From positions 62,001 through 126,000 of the forward strand of contig DATNPH010000205.1 in NCBI GenBank assembly GCA_036703315.1: 64,000 nt of DNA. Direction: 5' to 3'. This document shows, in pieces, positions 34,280 through 43,262 of this stretch. Position 1 is the stretch's first letter, and the number at the start of each line of letters is the position of its first letter. The notes beneath the pieces were generated by a model. That model ran no database searches and was not told the DNA's origin. It saw only the letters and a program-made list of their open reading frames with translations. Source of the stretch: DATNPH01 sp036703315. GTDB taxonomy: Bacteria > Cyanobacteriota > Cyanobacteriia > Cyanobacteriales > Coleofasciculaceae. The position numbers were made by a program, and so were the translations under genes.

Positions 34280-34743
34280 GATTGTTTAGAAGGCTAAAAG
34301 ACAAGCTTGGAGGTTTAAGAGGATGTCAGTTTTGGAACCAATAGCTTTTCAAGAGTTTTACTTAACAATCCTTAATCTACACTAATTTAAGTCTGTTCTT
34401 GATTCTCTAAATCAGCCTCTCGGTAGAATTGCACAACTATCCCGTAAAATCCAATACCTACCTCTTAGCCGATCAGCCATGAATTTACTAAGCTGGCAAG
34501 CAGTGATTGACGAATCGGTGGGGTTTAACGTCTCACTTAACCGATTCGGTTAGTTCCTATATCCGTATGTAGCAAGCAACTCGCTAACTCTATTTGAGTT
34601 CTTGCTATCTTAAGCGAAATTACTTAGGAGTAAACTTAGGGAATCGTTAAATTTATTTTTCTAAATTTTAATAAAATTCTGGCATCTACAGACTTAAGAA
34701 TAAAAAAACACTATTATGAAATGAGTTATTTTATTAACTAATG
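34280..34743. other. intergenic region with a hairpin
   Basis: No supported gene. A perfect 8-bp inverted repeat GAATCGGT (34512) / ACCGATTC (34540) is the clearest structure; it could act as a processing site or weak terminator after the GTPase gene (minus strand). Confidence 0.4.
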
Positions 34744-35283
34744 TTAAACTACGGAACTTTGCATAAAGTGTTCCACTAGTACAATTAGAGCGTTAATTAC
34801 AGAGTCTTTTTGATTCGCATTGAGCGTCACCAAGGGAGGCCGGGTTTTCTCATCTACAAAGCCCAGCGCGATCGCCACATCTTCCTCAGACCAAGCACCT
34901 TCACAATCCATATGGGTTAAACCAACCAGTAGAGGAATTTGTGCACGCTGGTTCATAAAACCAAGAATTCGACGCGCTGATCGAAAATCACTGGGGCGAT
35001 GGGCAGCGACTAAGAGCACATAAGCGTGAGCCCTACGAATCAAAATATCCCACATGAAATCGAAGCGAGACTGTCCTGGCGTGCCATACAGGTGCAGTGC
35101 CATTTCTGGAGCAAATTGCAAACGTCCAAAGTCCATTGCCACAGTCGTCTTTTTTTTTAGAGCAGCGGCTTCTCCCGTTGCTATCCGATCCGTATCTACT
35201 ACAGCGATCTCACTGACAGAACGGACGAAAGTAGATTTACCGGCACCTACCGTACCGGTTACAACTAAGCGCATAATTTCCAC
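34744..35283 (-). CDS. MglA-like small GTPase
   Basis: 179 residues. G1 is GTVGAGKST, the G3 region is LYGTPGQ in place of DxxGQ, and G4 is THMD. It belongs to the bacterial Ras-like ATP/GTP-binding proteins that partner with Roadblock/LC7 proteins. The GTG start (35283) lies two bases after the stop of DUF4388 protein A, suggesting translational coupling; an ATG at 35274 is an alternative. Confidence 0.87.
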   Translation of the reverse strand: MEIMRLVVTGTVGAGKSTFVRSVSEIAVVDTDRIATGEAAALKKKTTVAMDFGRLQFAPEMALHLYGTPGQSRFDFMWDILIRRAHAYVLLVAAHRPSDFRSARRILGFMNQRAQIPLLVGLTHMDCEGAWSEEDVAIALGFVDEKTRPPLVTLNANQKDSVINALIVLVEHFMQSSVV

Positions 35284-35285
35284 TC

Positions 35286-36149
35286 TTACTTGCTCCTTAG
35301 GAAACCAAGCAAGTTTTGAAAAAAGAAATGGCTAGGGACTTGCCCCTGAGTTTCTTTGCTAGGAGTTCCTCCCATGGCAACTGGCTCTAGTGCCTCTTCT
35401 TCCGAAGCTTTGGCACGAGCGGGAGTGATCAGTGGAACTTCTGCCACTAAGCCGACGCTGATTAGGCGGAAGGCTGTCTGTTGAATTGTTTCGACGGGTT
35501 GTTTAAACTGACTGGCTAACGTACTTAGGGGAATCGATCCATTAGCTAACTGCCAAACTCGTCCTTCCAGAGAATCTAGGCGTAGGTGACGCTTGCCTAA
35601 AGACACCCTAGATAGAGCTGACGTTGGCTCTGGAAGTTTATCTGCCAAGGCTTTCCAGTCTCGTAATACTCGTAGACCCATTAAAGTCGCTTCCGTAGCA
35701 CTTAGACTTAATCCCGTCATTTCTGTTGTTGGCAACGTTGCTTTGGAATCAAATTTAAACTGAGCATCTCTGAGCCTAAATAAAGCACAAACTTGCTGTA
35801 GTACTTGGGCATGGAACAGAAGTCTCAATTGCTCAGGTTGTAGAAAGCCTTGAGTCTTCAAGTAAAGACCAATGGGTACATTAGCAGGGCAGCGATTAAC
35901 TTGTTCACGCAGAACATCAGGGCTGATCCAGCCTCGCTGACAAATCATCGCAAGCAAGCATTGGTGATCCAAACGATTGGTGACAGCCACAATGCGGCCT
36001 TGGTGAATTAAAGCATGCCGAACTCTTTTTTCTGGACTGTGACTATCAGGTTGAAATCTAAGGGTGAGTAGTCCAGTTTTGCTGCCTTGATCTAGGAATT
36101 GAAACAGTTCCGGAAGAGAAAATTCTGCTAAACAACTAGTAATTGCCAT
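35286..36149 (-). CDS. DUF4388 (PatA N-terminal-like) protein A
   Basis: 287 residues, starting AITSCLAEFSLPELFQFLDQ. It is a paralogue of the 33404-34279 product with the same middle region (VPIGLYLKTQGFLQPEQL and LSLSATEATLMGLRVLRDW). It forms a tight operon with the GTPase, with stop and start two bases apart. Two DUF4388 proteins flanking one GTPase suggests alternative effectors or regulators; this is inference. Confidence 0.83.
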   Translation of the reverse strand: MAITSCLAEFSLPELFQFLDQGSKTGLLTLRFQPDSHSPEKRVRHALIHQGRIVAVTNRLDHQCLLAMICQRGWISPDVLREQVNRCPANVPIGLYLKTQGFLQPEQLRLLFHAQVLQQVCALFRLRDAQFKFDSKATLPTTEMTGLSLSATEATLMGLRVLRDWKALADKLPEPTSALSRVSLGKRHLRLDSLEGRVWQLANGSIPLSTLASQFKQPVETIQQTAFRLISVGLVAEVPLITPARAKASEEEALEPVAMGGTPSKETQGQVPSHFFFQNLLGFLRSK

Positions 36150-36991
36150 TAGTTTTCCAAATTATTTCAAAAAATTTGTTAAAAATAGGTGAACCTTTAC
36201 TTATTCTTAAACTCAAGATGAAGAATTATCAACTTTTTGTTACGTTTCTTCTCCAAAGAGGATTTAAGTTCTAATCTAGCTACCTATATTTTCAATTTAA
36301 TTTCAGTCGCAAGACTGATGTAAAAATCAAAACAAGCATAATACGAGCAACAAACAAGGCTAAGCTTCAAGCATCACTCATAAGCTTGATTAAAGCGAGA
36401 CTACTACTATAGATATTCCCAGAATAGTCACGTCAGCTCACACTTAATATCTGTTTTAAGGTTAGCTTTGCCTTCTGCAAGGCTTGAACTCTAACAAGAG
36501 CCATCACTGCCTCAGCCACGGCTCAACGTGAAGCACGTTTATTGCTTAAGATATCGCGAAGCTAAAAATTTGACTATTCACTACTGCTTTCAGGATCTAC
36601 GCAATTTAGCTAGCTGCCTACTACCCCTTAAGTCTATCGGATTAACAATTAAACCTACTATAGAAGGCGTGCCTATGTCCTTTATCATAAAACTGTTTTA
36701 ATTATGTCATTCTCTTAATAAGGTTGTACTAGGGGGATCTCCCCGATTGACTTAGAGAATAACTTCCTTTTCGGTTGCTAGATCCTAAAGATAGGACAGC
36801 AGAACGGTCTAAGTAGGTTCAAGAGTTTATCAAAATTTGCAGGAATACCCCGCTCCTCTACATAGGGCGGGGATGAAAGTGCTATAGCTTCTCCTAAAGG
36901 ACTATTTTTTTCCAGGTTGGCTCTAAATTACCTCAAGCGAGGCGTATGCATCGATACATTAAGCTGCCTCCTCTGTTTTTTAGATCTCGCC
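36150..36991. other. long intergenic region in the GTPase cluster
   Basis: No supported gene in about 840 bases. It has a GC hairpin CCCCGC (36848) / GCGGGG (36867) followed by GATGAAAG, similar to right ends of IS200/IS605-type elements. GATAGGACAGCA at 36790 also occurs at 60078. It is a possible mobile-element scar or regulatory region. Confidence 0.4.
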
Positions 36992-37363
36992 TCAGCTTAA
37001 AGCCGCCTTCAACTCTGGGATTACACGCTTAATTTCCAACATCAGCACTCCTTGTTTAGCCGCCTTACTGGCTAAGACGAGTAAGACGGCATACTCACCG
37101 CAGTTAGTGAGAATTCCATAGCCTTGATCACCTTCAACAAAGATGCGGTCTAGAAATCCTCTAGATAATTCACTGCCAATCCGTTCACCCAAAGACAGCA
37201 TTGCTGCTGACATGGCTGATACTCGTTCTTCGTCCATTTCGCTTGGTAAGCTGGATGCTAAAGGAAGTCCGTCAGGAGACACGAGCGCAGCTCCCTGAAC
37301 ATCACTTGCGCCGGTGACAAAATTTTGGAGAATGCTCTCCAACTTAGCTGTATTAATTGTCAT
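36992..37363 (-). CDS. Roadblock/LC7 domain protein
   Basis: 123 residues covering a single Roadblock/LC7 domain. The start TAKLESILQNFVTGASDVQGAALVS (abridged) and core GERIGSELSRGFLDRIFVEG and YAVLLVLAS fit MglB-like GTPase-activating or scaffold proteins. It lies on the same strand as the DUF4388-GTPase pair, upstream of it. It is probably the GTPase partner. Confidence 0.88.
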   Translation of the reverse strand: MTINTAKLESILQNFVTGASDVQGAALVSPDGLPLASSLPSEMDEERVSAMSAAMLSLGERIGSELSRGFLDRIFVEGDQGYGILTNCGEYAVLLVLASKAAKQGVLMLEIKRVIPELKAALS

Positions 37364-37501
37364 TAGTCATATCCTCTGCTTTGACACTCCCACAATCTTT
37401 GACACTCCCAAGACTATAGCTACTGGGCTTCTTCGTTCAAACCAGTCGGCTTGCCGTCTAGTGTTTGTGTAATGGTAAGTTATATATTGACACTCTCCAG
37501 T

Positions 37502-37840
37502 CTAAAGACGCGGAGATTGTTGGCTCAGCGACTCACTGTTAGACAATAGGGTTGCCCTAACTGTCCAAGAGGGCAAATCTTCCCAAGCATATATCCCCGT
37601 GAGCCTCACGCTACTGAGTGCCTTAATTAAGATGCGGATAGCTGCATTGATGTCTCTTTCATCAACAAATCTGCCTTTAAGGCAAATGTGCGTTTTTATT
37701 GACAGGAATTTAACAAGAATTTCGCCACAGTTAGAACATTGCTGATTAGTATGATGGGGTGGCAGGGCAACGCTTATCTTCCCGTACTTCCAGCCGAAAT
37801 ATTCTAACCATCGTCTAAATCCAGACCTACTTTGCTATCC
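37502..37840 (-). pseudogene. TnpB C-terminal remnant with zinc ribbon
   Basis: Reverse-strand reading gives EYFGWKYGK, then HHTNQQCSNCG (first zinc-ribbon knuckle) and RDINAAIRIL. It runs to a stop at 37502-37504. The second Cys pair is degenerate (reads as C-L-K-G) and stops lie just upstream, so only about 110 codons of an IS1341-type OrfB survive. Directly downstream (37374-37480) lie ACACTCCCA and CTGGGCTTCTTCGTT sequences resembling the element right end. Confidence 0.75.
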
Positions 37841-38078
37841 TTTTAGACCAAACGTTTCGCACTACTCTTAAATGTTTTCTGGCGAAACAATTTCTAGATT
37901 CTTGGATCTTTGATCAGGAAGAGTGAAGTCACTGGGTTGTCACATACGCGCCTGATAAGATTTCGCAGCGGTTGAACTCGCCTAATATAAAAAAAAGTGT
38001 TCAACCAAGCTCCTTAAGGAACCGAGTCTCACACCTTTATATATAGCGGTATTTTATGAGTGGTTTAATTCTCTAGAG

Positions 38079-38609
38079 TTAGAGACTTGCTGTTTTACCC
38101 GTTTCGGCTTGGGTGGCAATTGGTTTGACATCGCTATATCCCATATTCCCAGCTATCTCGCGTAACAACGAGATTTGCCCCTCAAAGTCGAGAGCTTCAA
38201 TTTGGGAGAGAACATCATTGATGGCTTGAGCCGGTTCATAGCCCTGTGGTAAGTCTACTACGGTATCACCCATGCCTATAGCCCAGGCATACCACACCAC
38301 GAGCTGATTATTCTCTGTCAGCGCTCCATAAGCACGAGATAAGTCTGTATCTTCACGGTTAACAATCTCTCGCATTACCGCCAGTTGAGCGTCATCTGAC
38401 AGTTCGTAGAATTCTCCTAGCAACCGAGGAGCAACTTCTGGGTTAGCGGCAGTGGGAGCAGCCGGTGTGATTGAATCTCCCATTTTTTCATAGGCATAGT
38501 AGAGCAGCGCCAGTTTTTCATCAGTACCTAAGGCATCAAACGCTTGCACCACATTTTTAGTGTCTTCAGAACGAGTAGAGGAGCGACCCGTTTCTTCAGC
38601 TGAGGTCAT
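38079..38609 (-). CDS. helical carotenoid protein (OCP N-terminal-domain homologue)
   Basis: 176 residues, all-helical. It matches the N-terminal carotenoid-binding domain of orange carotenoid protein: FDALGTDEKLALLYYAYEKMG, TPAAPTAA, a second four-helix half with QLVVWYAWAIGMG and QISLLREIAGNMGY (abridged). The C-terminal NTF2 domain is absent, so it is a stand-alone HCP. Known members bind carotenoids and either quench singlet oxygen or phycobilisome energy. The next gene (38832) diverges from it. Confidence 0.88.
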   Translation of the reverse strand: MTSAEETGRSSTRSEDTKNVVQAFDALGTDEKLALLYYAYEKMGDSITPAAPTAANPEVAPRLLGEFYELSDDAQLAVMREIVNREDTDLSRAYGALTENNQLVVWYAWAIGMGDTVVDLPQGYEPAQAINDVLSQIEALDFEGQISLLREIAGNMGYSDVKPIATQAETGKTASL

Positions 38610-38831
38610 AATTTTTTTAGAAAGCCAATGAATGTGTTCAAGGTTAGAAATATCAAAATTTCATAAATGAAATCGCCCTCCAACAGAGAGAGCTTTAGAC
38701 AGCTTATAGCGATTAGAAAATCTGCCTTTGTGTAGAGATTAAAGATATCTCTCAAGAGTCTAAAGCTACAGGGATCAGTATTGATAGGATTAGCAGCATA
38801 CTTTAAAAAATAAAAAGATTAGGAGTTGACA

Positions 38832-39149
38832 ATGGCTGAGTCTGAAGAACTGAAGGTAGACCCAAAGCAAGCTGAAACCCATGAAGGACAGTTAGCTGCC
38901 GAGAGAATGGCTAGTGGTGAAGAGAAACTGCAGCAAGTTAATGTTGAGGCAGACTATGAAGCCTCAAAAGAATACAGCGTTAGTGATGTTGATAAAAGTG
39001 GAACAGGTGAAGCCGCTGCCGCTGCCGCTACAGCACCCAAGCAGAAAATGCCTGAACCAACGGAGATGAAATCATCCCCCGATACGACTGGAAATCCAGA
39101 TGATTACCGGGAAATGGCGAAAGATGTAAATCCCCGAGTGAATGCGTAA
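38832..39149 (+). CDS. small acidic, disordered protein
   Basis: About 105 residues, low in aromatics and rich in Glu, Ala, Lys and Thr, with an alanine run (EAAAAAAT). No membrane segment or catalytic motif. The start is fixed by AGGAG six bases before ATG 38832 (a TTG at 38826 is less likely). It is divergently arranged with the helical carotenoid gene across about 220 bases, so shared regulation is possible. Composition recalls stress or desiccation-associated hydrophilins, but I cannot assign a family. Confidence 0.6.
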   Translation: MAESEELKVDPKQAETHEGQLAAERMASGEEKLQQVNVEADYEASKEYSVSDVDKSGTGEAAAAAATAPKQKMPEPTEMKSSPDTTGNPDDYREMAKDVNPRVNA

Positions 39150-39374
39150 GGTTAGCCGTTTAGAAGTAGGTGTTTTTAAAAGATAACTGTTGCATTGCGC
39201 TTAACAGGGTAAAGGCGATCGCTCAACCAAGGGGATGGTTGAGCTTTAATTTTTCGAGAAGACGACTTAGTCTCATTGTGTACTGTTGAGTGAGCCAGAT
39301 GGCGCTTATCATAGACTTCAGGCTTGATGCTCATGTATTCCCTATTCTCAAGCCAACGTTACTGATCAGCGACT

Positions 39375-41162
39375 ATGCGAACTTATTATTGCGGCGAAGT
39401 TAGGAAGGAAAATATTGGAGAGACCGTTACTTTATGTGGATGGGTAGACCGTCGCCGCGACCACGGAGGAGTGATTTTTTTAGATTTACGCGATCGCTCC
39501 GGCATTATCCAAATTGTCAGTGACCCCCAGCGCACTCCCGATTCCTATGAAGAGGCAGAGGCTCTGCGGAATGAATATGTTGTTAGAATTACGGGTCGAG
39601 TCACGGCGCGTCCAGAAGACTCCCTGAATCCCAAACTGCCGACAGGTGAGGTAGAAGTCTATGCCGACAGAATCGAACTGCTTAATAGTGTTCGTAAGCA
39701 GCTACCTTTCCAGGTTTCAACGGCTGATACAGAATCAGTACGAGAAGAGTTGCGGCTGAAGTATCGGTATTTGGACTTAAGACGCGATCGCATGAGTCGT
39801 AACCTGCAACTGCGTCACCAAGTCGTAAAAGCTATTCGCCGTTACTTAGAAGACGAGCAAGGCTTTATTGAGGTTGAAACGCCAATTTTAACGCGCTCCA
39901 CTCCTGAAGGAGCCAGAGACTACCTTGTGCCATCCCGTGTCAATCCGGGTCAGTGGTATGCTTTGCCTCAGTCACCCCAACTCTTCAAGCAGTTGTTGAT
40001 GGTGGCGGGATTTGACCGCTATTACCAAATTGCCCGTTGCTTTCGGGATGAAGACTTACGAGCTGATCGACAACCGGATTTCACTCAGATCGACATGGAA
40101 ATGAGCTTCATGTCCCAGGAAGAAATCTTTGAGCTGAACGAAAATCTAGTTGCTCACATCTTCAAAACTGTTAAAGGTATCGATATTCCCTTACCTTTTC
40201 CGCGTCTCACCTATGCCCAAGCAATGGAACGCTACGGAAGTGACAAACCGGACACCCGCTTTGGCTTAGAACTGGTCAATGTTTCTGATATTCTCAAAGA
40301 CTCTGGGTTTAAGGTATTTTCAGGAGCGATCGCATCGGGCGGCATTGTCAAAATCTTGCCAATTCCTGGCGGTAACGACGCAATTTCCAATGTGCGGATT
40401 AAACCAGGTGGCGACTTATTTAAAGAAGCTAGCGAAGCTGGTGCCAAAGGACTTGCCTACATCCGAGTGCGAGATGATGGTGAAATCGATACGATTGGGG
40501 CGATTAAAGACAACCTAACAGAAGCACAAAAACAGGAAATACTCAGTCGCACGGGGGCAAAAGCTGGTGATCTCCTGCTATTTGGAGCTGGTTCAACTGA
40601 TATGGTCAACAAAACCCTAGATCGACTACGGCAAGTCATTGGTCGTGAACAGGGGCTGATTGACCCAGATCAAATTAATTTACTCTGGGTGACCGATTTC
40701 CCCATGTTTGAGTGGAATCCTGAGGAAAAGCGACTCGATGCGCTGCATCACCTGTTCACCGCTCCTCACCCGGATGACATGGATGACCTCAAAACAGCAC
40801 GGGCACAAGCCTACGACTTGGTTTACAACGGCTTTGAAATTGTCAGTGGGAGTCTGCGGATTTACCAACCGGATCTACAGCAACGGGTGTTTGAAACGAT
40901 TGGCTTATCTCCAGAAGAAGCCTACAACAAGTTCGGGTTTTTGCTAGAGGCATTTGAGTATGGTACGCCGCCTCATGGAGGACTCGCCTACGGCCTAGAT
41001 CGGCTGGTAATGTTGCTAGCTGGGGAAGAGTCTATTCGGGATGTGATTGCATTCCCGAAGACGCAACAAGCACGCTGCCTGTTAACTGATGCCCCTGCTG
41101 CTGTTGATGAGAAGCAGTTGAAGGAATTACACGTTGCTTCGACTTATAAACCAAAACAATAA
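39375..41162 (+). CDS. aspS: aspartyl-tRNA synthetase
   Basis: 595 residues. The N-terminal OB anticodon-binding domain (TVTLCGWVDRRRDHGGVIFL) is followed by class II core motifs: motif 2 FRDEDLRADRQPDFTQID and motif 3 GLAYGLDRLVMLLAG. A bacterial-type GAD insert lies in between. Length is typical of the bacterial enzyme. ATG start. Single gene. Confidence 0.97.
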   Translation: MRTYYCGEVRKENIGETVTLCGWVDRRRDHGGVIFLDLRDRSGIIQIVSDPQRTPDSYEEAEALRNEYVVRITGRVTARPEDSLNPKLPTGEVEVYADRIELLNSVRKQLPFQVSTADTESVREELRLKYRYLDLRRDRMSRNLQLRHQVVKAIRRYLEDEQGFIEVETPILTRSTPEGARDYLVPSRVNPGQWYALPQSPQLFKQLLMVAGFDRYYQIARCFRDEDLRADRQPDFTQIDMEMSFMSQEEIFELNENLVAHIFKTVKGIDIPLPFPRLTYAQAMERYGSDKPDTRFGLELVNVSDILKDSGFKVFSGAIASGGIVKILPIPGGNDAISNVRIKPGGDLFKEASEAGAKGLAYIRVRDDGEIDTIGAIKDNLTEAQKQEILSRTGAKAGDLLLFGAGSTDMVNKTLDRLRQVIGREQGLIDPDQINLLWVTDFPMFEWNPEEKRLDALHHLFTAPHPDDMDDLKTARAQAYDLVYNGFEIVSGSLRIYQPDLQQRVFETIGLSPEEAYNKFGFLLEAFEYGTPPHGGLAYGLDRLVMLLAGEESIRDVIAFPKTQQARCLLTDAPAAVDEKQLKELHVASTYKPKQ

Positions 41163-41271
41163 GCCACATTCTAGGGAAACGCGATGCATTCCGTTTCTAC
41201 AAGATGTCAAGCTAAAAGCCATATTTTGGCTTTACCTCGTCCAACAAAGTAGACACAACCATAATTAAGCT

Positions 41272-41919
41272 CTAAAGCTGAATGTTTTGTCCTTGCTCCG
41301 TGAAGCGAACATCCCTGATCTTCAATTGAGGGTTAGCGGTTAAGGTTTTACGTAAGCTGCCAAAAAGGGCAAATTGTTCGCATGGCGCGAGGGAAACAAA
41401 CTGCCGTTTGGAATTAGGCAATCGGCGCAAATCGATGGTGGCAATTCCCGTTTTGGCATTGACTTTTATACGATATCCTGCTAAATCAAAGTCACCAGAG
41501 TCAGCTTGCTGCAAGACTTTTCCCACAGCTGCATCTACAAGATTTCCCGCTGGTACAGTCACTTTTTCCGATAGCAGATTCTGACACTGACTGTCGGGTT
41601 GGTAGACGGTGAGGGTGGTGGTTTTGCCAGATTGGGCAGTAGAAGTCGCTTTAGTGTTATTAGCCTTCAAAGGTTGAGAGGAAGGCGAGAGAGACGAAGT
41701 TAGGGCGTCGAGAGCGGGTTGAGTTTTTTGCTGTGTGCCACTGGTTACTTGTTCTGTGTTACCGGAGAGAGACTTGAGGGTTTCAGCAGTCGGCAAGCTA
41801 GGGTTATCACTTTGGCTGATGACAGCGGGAGAGGTGCAACTACTAAGACAAAGAGCGAACGCGCCAGTAATGAAGGGAATAAGGTGTTTCTTGTGGCGGT
41901 TCATAACTAAAAAATCCAT
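41272..41919 (-). CDS. GerMN-like lipoprotein
   Basis: 215 residues. Lipoprotein signal with lipobox LCLSSC, a Ser/Thr/Gln-rich linker, then a C-terminal GerMN-like (sporulation/spore germination) domain of about 110 residues containing TVYQPDSQCQNLLSEKVTV and NAKTGIATIDLRRLP. Such proteins in cyanobacteria are exported and probably bind cell-wall components. The start may be ATG 41904 (MNRHKKH), five codons downstream. Confidence 0.65.
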   Translation of the reverse strand: MDFLVMNRHKKHLIPFITGAFALCLSSCTSPAVISQSDNPSLPTAETLKSLSGNTEQVTSGTQQKTQPALDALTSSLSPSSQPLKANNTKATSTAQSGKTTTLTVYQPDSQCQNLLSEKVTVPAGNLVDAAVGKVLQQADSGDFDLAGYRIKVNAKTGIATIDLRRLPNSKRQFVSLAPCEQFALFGSLRKTLTANPQLKIRDVRFTEQGQNIQL

Positions 41920-41990
41920 CCCTGAAAAAGTTTGACCGAAAAACTTAACCCCGATTGAGAAATGTAACTGTTAGGGGCTAGTATTGATTT

Positions 41991-42119
41991 ACTGATGTCG
42001 CGGCTTGATATCAGTGATGATTTCTGTAGATTTTATGGACCGAAGTCCATCCATTGGCAGTAGCAAGCTCCCAAGCGCCTAGAGAGCTTTTTCTCCCAGC
42101 GCGAGGGGGATAAAGGAGG
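41991..42119 (+). promoter_or_regulatory. second copy of the mgtE-type structured leader
   Basis: Aligns over its whole length with the mgtE leader at 43263-43395. Elements: hairpin ACTGAT (41991) / ATCAGT (42010); CTGT (42024) / GCAG (42057) enclosing ATGGAC-CGAA-GTCCAT (42035-42050); AAGCTC (42065) / GAGCTT (42084); hairpin CTCCC (42093) / GGGGG (42105) around AGCGCGA; and a terminal AAAGGAGG. It is followed by a broken mgtE-like start. Confidence 0.6.
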
Positions 42120-42210
42120 TTGAATACGTACTCAAAATGGCTGATTGCACTGTCCAAATCTGTTGACTTTAAGTAGCTCAAGCTGAAACCCAATCGATCA
42201 CTCACTTGAC
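42120..42210 (+). pseudogene. decayed mgtE-like 5' coding remnant
   Basis: Downstream of the second leader the sequence still aligns with the first 25-30 mgtE codons. One frame reads VDFK, a stop, then LKLKPNRS, against TDLNQLKSELNR in intact MgtE. There is no start codon in register and stops interrupt it. Similarity fades after about 42210. Confidence 0.45.
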
Positions 42211-42485
42211 TGAGGGGATTCTCGTGCCGAATCGCCCTACTGTGTTGAGTGATCGTAGTAGTGTCGCTTCGCTAAGACGCCTCAAAAGTGAAAAGTTATT
42301 TCAGGGTGTCTGTCTTGGGAATAAGGCAGGCAAGATTAGACAATTGATATTTCTGAAGATTTAATGCCGGAGGTGATTTAAACAACAAATGGATTTCCTG
42401 TCTAACATCTAAGTATGTCAAATTAGGGAGGCGACGCTAATTTTCCAGTCAAAAAATACTGCTAAGCATACGTTGGAGGAATTGC

Positions 42486-43129
42486 TGTGGTTGTAAAAAC
42501 AGAAACTGACTACAAGCCTCGAAGTTTTACCCGCCTATACGGCTCAAACCCTATTACGAATGACACTAGTTTTCTTCTTATCGCTGGTGTTTACACTCAT
42601 TTATTCCTACACAGCCTACCGTTCCAATTAATCTCTGGCAACGCTTTTGGACTCTAGAGATACCAGCCGACTCGTCGCCTTAACTCAAATTAGCAGTGGC
42701 TTACAAATTGGTTCTATGGCTCTGATGATGTTAGGAACCATGTGGTATGTGTTATTTAGTGTAATTGCGGGAGCACAGTCGATTCCCTCGGATTTGTTTG
42801 AAGCGGCACGGGTCTATAAACTCTCCCGTTGGCAACACTGGCAGACAGTGGTTTTGCCAGGAATCTTCCCCTACCTGATTACCGGTATTATTACAGCTGT
42901 TGGTGGAGCCTGGAACGCTAGCATCATTAGCGAATATATCGCCTTTAAAGGTCGGGTAGTCACAACTCCAGGTCTGGGTGCCACCATTTCTCAAGCGACA
43001 GCAACGGGGAATTTCCCGTTACTCTGGGCAGCTACTGCCGTAATGTCTCTGGTAGTAGTCCTGACCAATCGTTTAGCCTGGCGTCCTCTCTATCGGTTGG
43101 CTCAAGAGAAGTATCAAATACTCGTCTGA
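42486..43129 (+). pseudogene. broken NitT/TauT-type ABC transporter permease gene
   Basis: A GTG at 42486 with GGAGGAATT upstream opens a frame that soon fails. A second frame (about 42545-42635) reads TLLRMTLVFFLSLVFTLIY, a first membrane helix of such permeases, and stops. A third frame (42647-43129) holds an intact C-terminal half with the EAA loop FEAARVYKLSRWQHWQTVVLPGI (abridged) and the end region ISEYIAFKG. Frameshifts plus missing middle sequence indicate an inactivated gene with internal deletion. No matching ATPase or binding protein is nearby. Confidence 0.75.
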
Positions 43130-43262
43130 GCCGTAGGTGAGTAAAGGATATGGTAGAAAAGTCGCCCTGGTGCTCCTGATTCAAAATTCAAAGCTCTGAA
43201 TTTTGAATTTAAGCTCTACGCATCAACGGTACAGGTGCTGATTTGACCGGGATGCACTACTT

